Part shown: one piece after another, positions 31,111 through 32,473 of the stretch
Position numbering within the stretch: the stretch's first letter is position 1
Layout of the letters: each line of letters opens with the position of its first letter
NCBI GenBank assembly: GCA_000720805.1
Contig: JODI01000097.1
Location: 1-32,473 of the forward strand
Direction of reading: 5' to 3'
Source: Streptomyces violaceoruber
Lineage (GTDB): Bacteria > Actinomycetota > Actinomycetes > Streptomycetales > Streptomycetaceae
Length of the DNA: 32,473 bases
Position numbers and translations under genes: made by a program
The notes under the pieces: generated by a model
The model's database searches: none
Seen by the model: only the letters and a program-made list of their open reading frames with translations
Told to the model about the DNA's origin: nothing

Positions 31111-32276
31111 GACTGCCCGCCCGGAGAACTCCGTTGAGGTCTTACACCGGCTCCACAGACTGTCACCGCCAGCCCGGCGGCCAGAAGGTTCTTCGCCGCG
31201 TTCACGTCCCGGTCATGGGTCGTGCCGCAGGCACACGTCCACGTACGGACGCTGAGCGGCATCCTCTGTTGCAGGGTGCCGCAGACGGAGCACAGCCTGG
31301 AGGAGGGGAAGAAGCGGTCCACCGCGATCACTTCTCGCCCGTACCAGGCGGCCTTGTACTCCAGCAGGGAGCGGAACTCGCTCCAACTCGCGTCCGAGAT
31401 GGCCCGGGCGAGCGTGCGGTTCTTGACCATGTTGCGCACGGTCAGGTCCTCGATCACGATCGTTTGGTTGTCACGAACGAGACGAGTGGTCAGCTTGTGG
31501 AGCGTGTCCCGGCGCCGGTCGGCGATCCTCGCGTGGATCCTGGCGACCTTGCGCCGGGCCTTGCGGCGGTTCGCTCCGTCACCCCCGGCCTTGCGGGAGA
31601 GCTTTCGCTGGGCCTTGGCCAGACGGGTGCGGTCGCGGCGCTCGTGCCGGGGATTGGCGATCTTCTCCCCCGTGGAGAGGGTCAGCAGGTGGTCAAGGCC
31701 GACATCGACCCCGACTGCCTCGGCAGTGGTGGGAAGCGGCTCCACGGCCGGGTCCTCCGCCAGCAGGGACACGAACCACCGTCCGGCCGCGTCCTGCGAC
31801 ACCGTCACGGTGGACGGCTCGGCGCCTTCGGGCAGCGGCCGGGACCACACGATGTCCAGCGGGTCAGCCATCTTCGCCAGGGTCAACCGGCCGTCCCGGA
31901 AGCGGAAACCGCTGGTGGTGTACTCCGCCGACTTCCGCGACTTCTTCCGCGACTTGAAGCGCGGATACTTGGCCCGCCTGGCGAAGAACTGAGTGAACGC
32001 GCTCTGCAGGTGCCGCAGCGTCTGCTGGAGCGGCACCGACGACACGTCGTTGAGGAACGCAAGCTCCTCGGTCTTCTTCCACGCTGTCAGCATGGCCGAG
32101 GTCTGGTTGTAGTTGACCCGTTCCTGCCGCGCCCACGCCTCGGTGCGGGCGGCGAGCGCCATGTTGTAGACCTTCCGCACGCACCCGAACGTGCGCGACA
32201 GCTCCGCTGCCTGCGCATCGGTCGGATAGAAGCGGTACTTGAACGCCCGCTTCACATGGTTCACGGTCACGCTCAC
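31074..32276 (-). CDS. tnpB: TnpB RNA-guided nuclease (IS605 OrfB)
   Basis: 400 residues. The N-terminus HVKRAFKYRFYPTDAQAAELSRTFGCVRKVYN is typical of TnpB. The RuvC catalytic acids are D191 (VGVDVGLDH), E276 (IVIEDL) and D357 (HDRDVNAAKN). A zinc finger has C329, C332, C348 and C350 (CSVC, CACG). Nothing is missing, so the nuclease may be active. TnpB proteins are RNA-guided nucleases that cut empty target sites and help retain the element. The start is GTG at 32276; it overlaps the stop of an upstream ORF (GTGA). An alternative GTG lies four codons later. No TnpA was seen, so it depends on a partner elsewhere or is domesticated. Confidence 0.93.
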   Translation of the reverse strand: MSVTVNHVKRAFKYRFYPTDAQAAELSRTFGCVRKVYNMALAARTEAWARQERVNYNQTSAMLTAWKKTEELAFLNDVSSVPLQQTLRHLQSAFTQFFARRAKYPRFKSRKKSRKSAEYTTSGFRFRDGRLTLAKMADPLDIVWSRPLPEGAEPSTVTVSQDAAGRWFVSLLAEDPAVEPLPTTAEAVGVDVGLDHLLTLSTGEKIANPRHERRDRTRLAKAQRKLSRKAGGDGANRRKARRKVARIHARIADRRRDTLHKLTTRLVRDNQTIVIEDLTVRNMVKNRTLARAISDASWSEFRSLLEYKAAWYGREVIAVDRFFPSSRLCSVCGTLQQRMPLSVRTWTCACGTTHDRDVNAAKNLLAAGLAVTVCGAGVRPQRSSPGGQSASKQKTPRREP

Positions 32277-32467
32277 AAACTATCCCCACCATAGGTAAAG
32301 ATCAAGCCTGGGGGTCGGGGCACAGCGATCCGCCCCAGCATGCGACCGTCAGGAGCCTTCACCGACCGTTCCTCATCAGTGAGCAGGAGTGAGTCTTGGA
32401 CCCGTACCTGGTCACTGCGGACATCCCGAACGGTTGTGGATGTCCTGGTCGCCCGCTTTCGCTCCAC
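32273..32467 (-). CDS. unrecognised ORF ahead of tnpB, probably partial
   Basis: About 64 residues in a frame that may continue past the window edge: ERKRATRTSTTVRDVRSDQV, then QDSLLLTDEERSVKAPDGRM, ending FTYGGDSL. The TGA stop overlaps the tnpB GTG as GTGA, a pattern of translational coupling. It is not an IS200 Y1 transposase or an IS607 recombinase by eye. It could be a gene interrupted by the TnpB element whose frame runs by chance into it. Confidence 0.3.
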   Translation of the reverse strand: MERKRATRTSTTVRDVRSDQVRVQDSLLLTDEERSVKAPDGRMLGRIAVPRPPGLIFTYGGDSL

Positions 32468-32473
32468 GACCGG

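Larger units (their letters stand above)
31040..32300 (-). mobile_element. IS200/IS605-type element carrying tnpB only
   Basis: The right end (in transposon orientation) is a hairpin, CCTCGT-GA-ACGAGG (31053-31066), followed by GGAAGCCAAG, after which the malG relic begins at about 31039. The left end may be next to TTGAT (32305-32301 on the minus strand), a known TAM/target of IS605-like elements, giving about 1.26 kb. No tnpA was seen. Boundaries are inferred. Confidence 0.55.

Overview
This is a chromosomal window from a Streptomyces-type actinomycete. GC content is very high throughout, codon third positions are almost always G or C, and only one TTA codon was seen in any gene called here. 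The gene content (lipB-lipA, glnA with glnII and a GlnRII-like regulator, a NsdA-like regulator, a secreted DUF1996 protein, AglA next to a maltose transporter) matches, from memory, the lipA/glnA/glnII-to-aglA/mal region of Streptomyces coelicolor. Identification rests on protein motifs and gene order; no database search was run.

Layout. 1-67: C-terminal end of an IS5-type transposase. 98-1534 (-): NsdA-like TPR regulator, divergent from lipB (1797) and lipA (2790). 3777-4058: a highly structured intergenic region, then a 66-residue small protein and a DUF4191 membrane protein. 5168-5752 (-): an RDD membrane protein whose C-terminus is replaced by a 177-bp MITE-like element with perfect 17-bp inverted ends. 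5816-5853: GlnR operator, then glnA (GSI). 7484-11265: a small membrane protein, a HEAT-repeat protein, the htpX-pspAB pair and a small membrane protein. 11300-14300: an accessory-looking stretch with short tandem repeats, a DUF2252 relic, a winged-helix protein of the YcaQ/AlkX glycosylase family, a 106-residue protein of unknown function and an ArsC-like protein. 14409-17566: a secreted protein, glnII (GSII) behind a second GlnR operator, a 40-residue protein and a GlnRII-like regulator. 17627-20666: a reductase/epimerase and a histidine kinase/response regulator pair. 20969-25667: a Q/N-repeat DUF1996 secreted protein, a His-tailed lipoprotein, a TPR protein and a sigma-like membrane fusion protein. 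25880-28627: TetR, a CHMI-type tautomerase and a REC-GAF-PP2C phosphatase. 28874-30625 (-): AglA-type alpha-glucosidase. 30858-31039: a decayed MalG permease end. 31074-32276 (-): a TnpB of IS200/IS605 type, with an unrecognised ORF at the right edge.

How it works together. Two glutamine synthetases and a GlnR-family regulator form a nitrogen-assimilation cluster, and each synthetase gene carries a correctly spaced four-box GlnR site. The most interesting regulatory signal is a pair of near-identical promoters at 11931-11953 (+) and 13822-13844 (-). They match the actinobacterial LexA-independent DNA-damage (RecA-NDp/PafBC) consensus. One precedes the YcaQ/AlkX-family protein and the other an uncharacterised small protein, suggesting a local damage-response module. 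The window also shows genome decay: the MITE in the RDD gene, a repeat inserted in frame in aglA beside its acid/base residue, a DUF2252 relic, and loss of the maltose permease next to a TnpB element.
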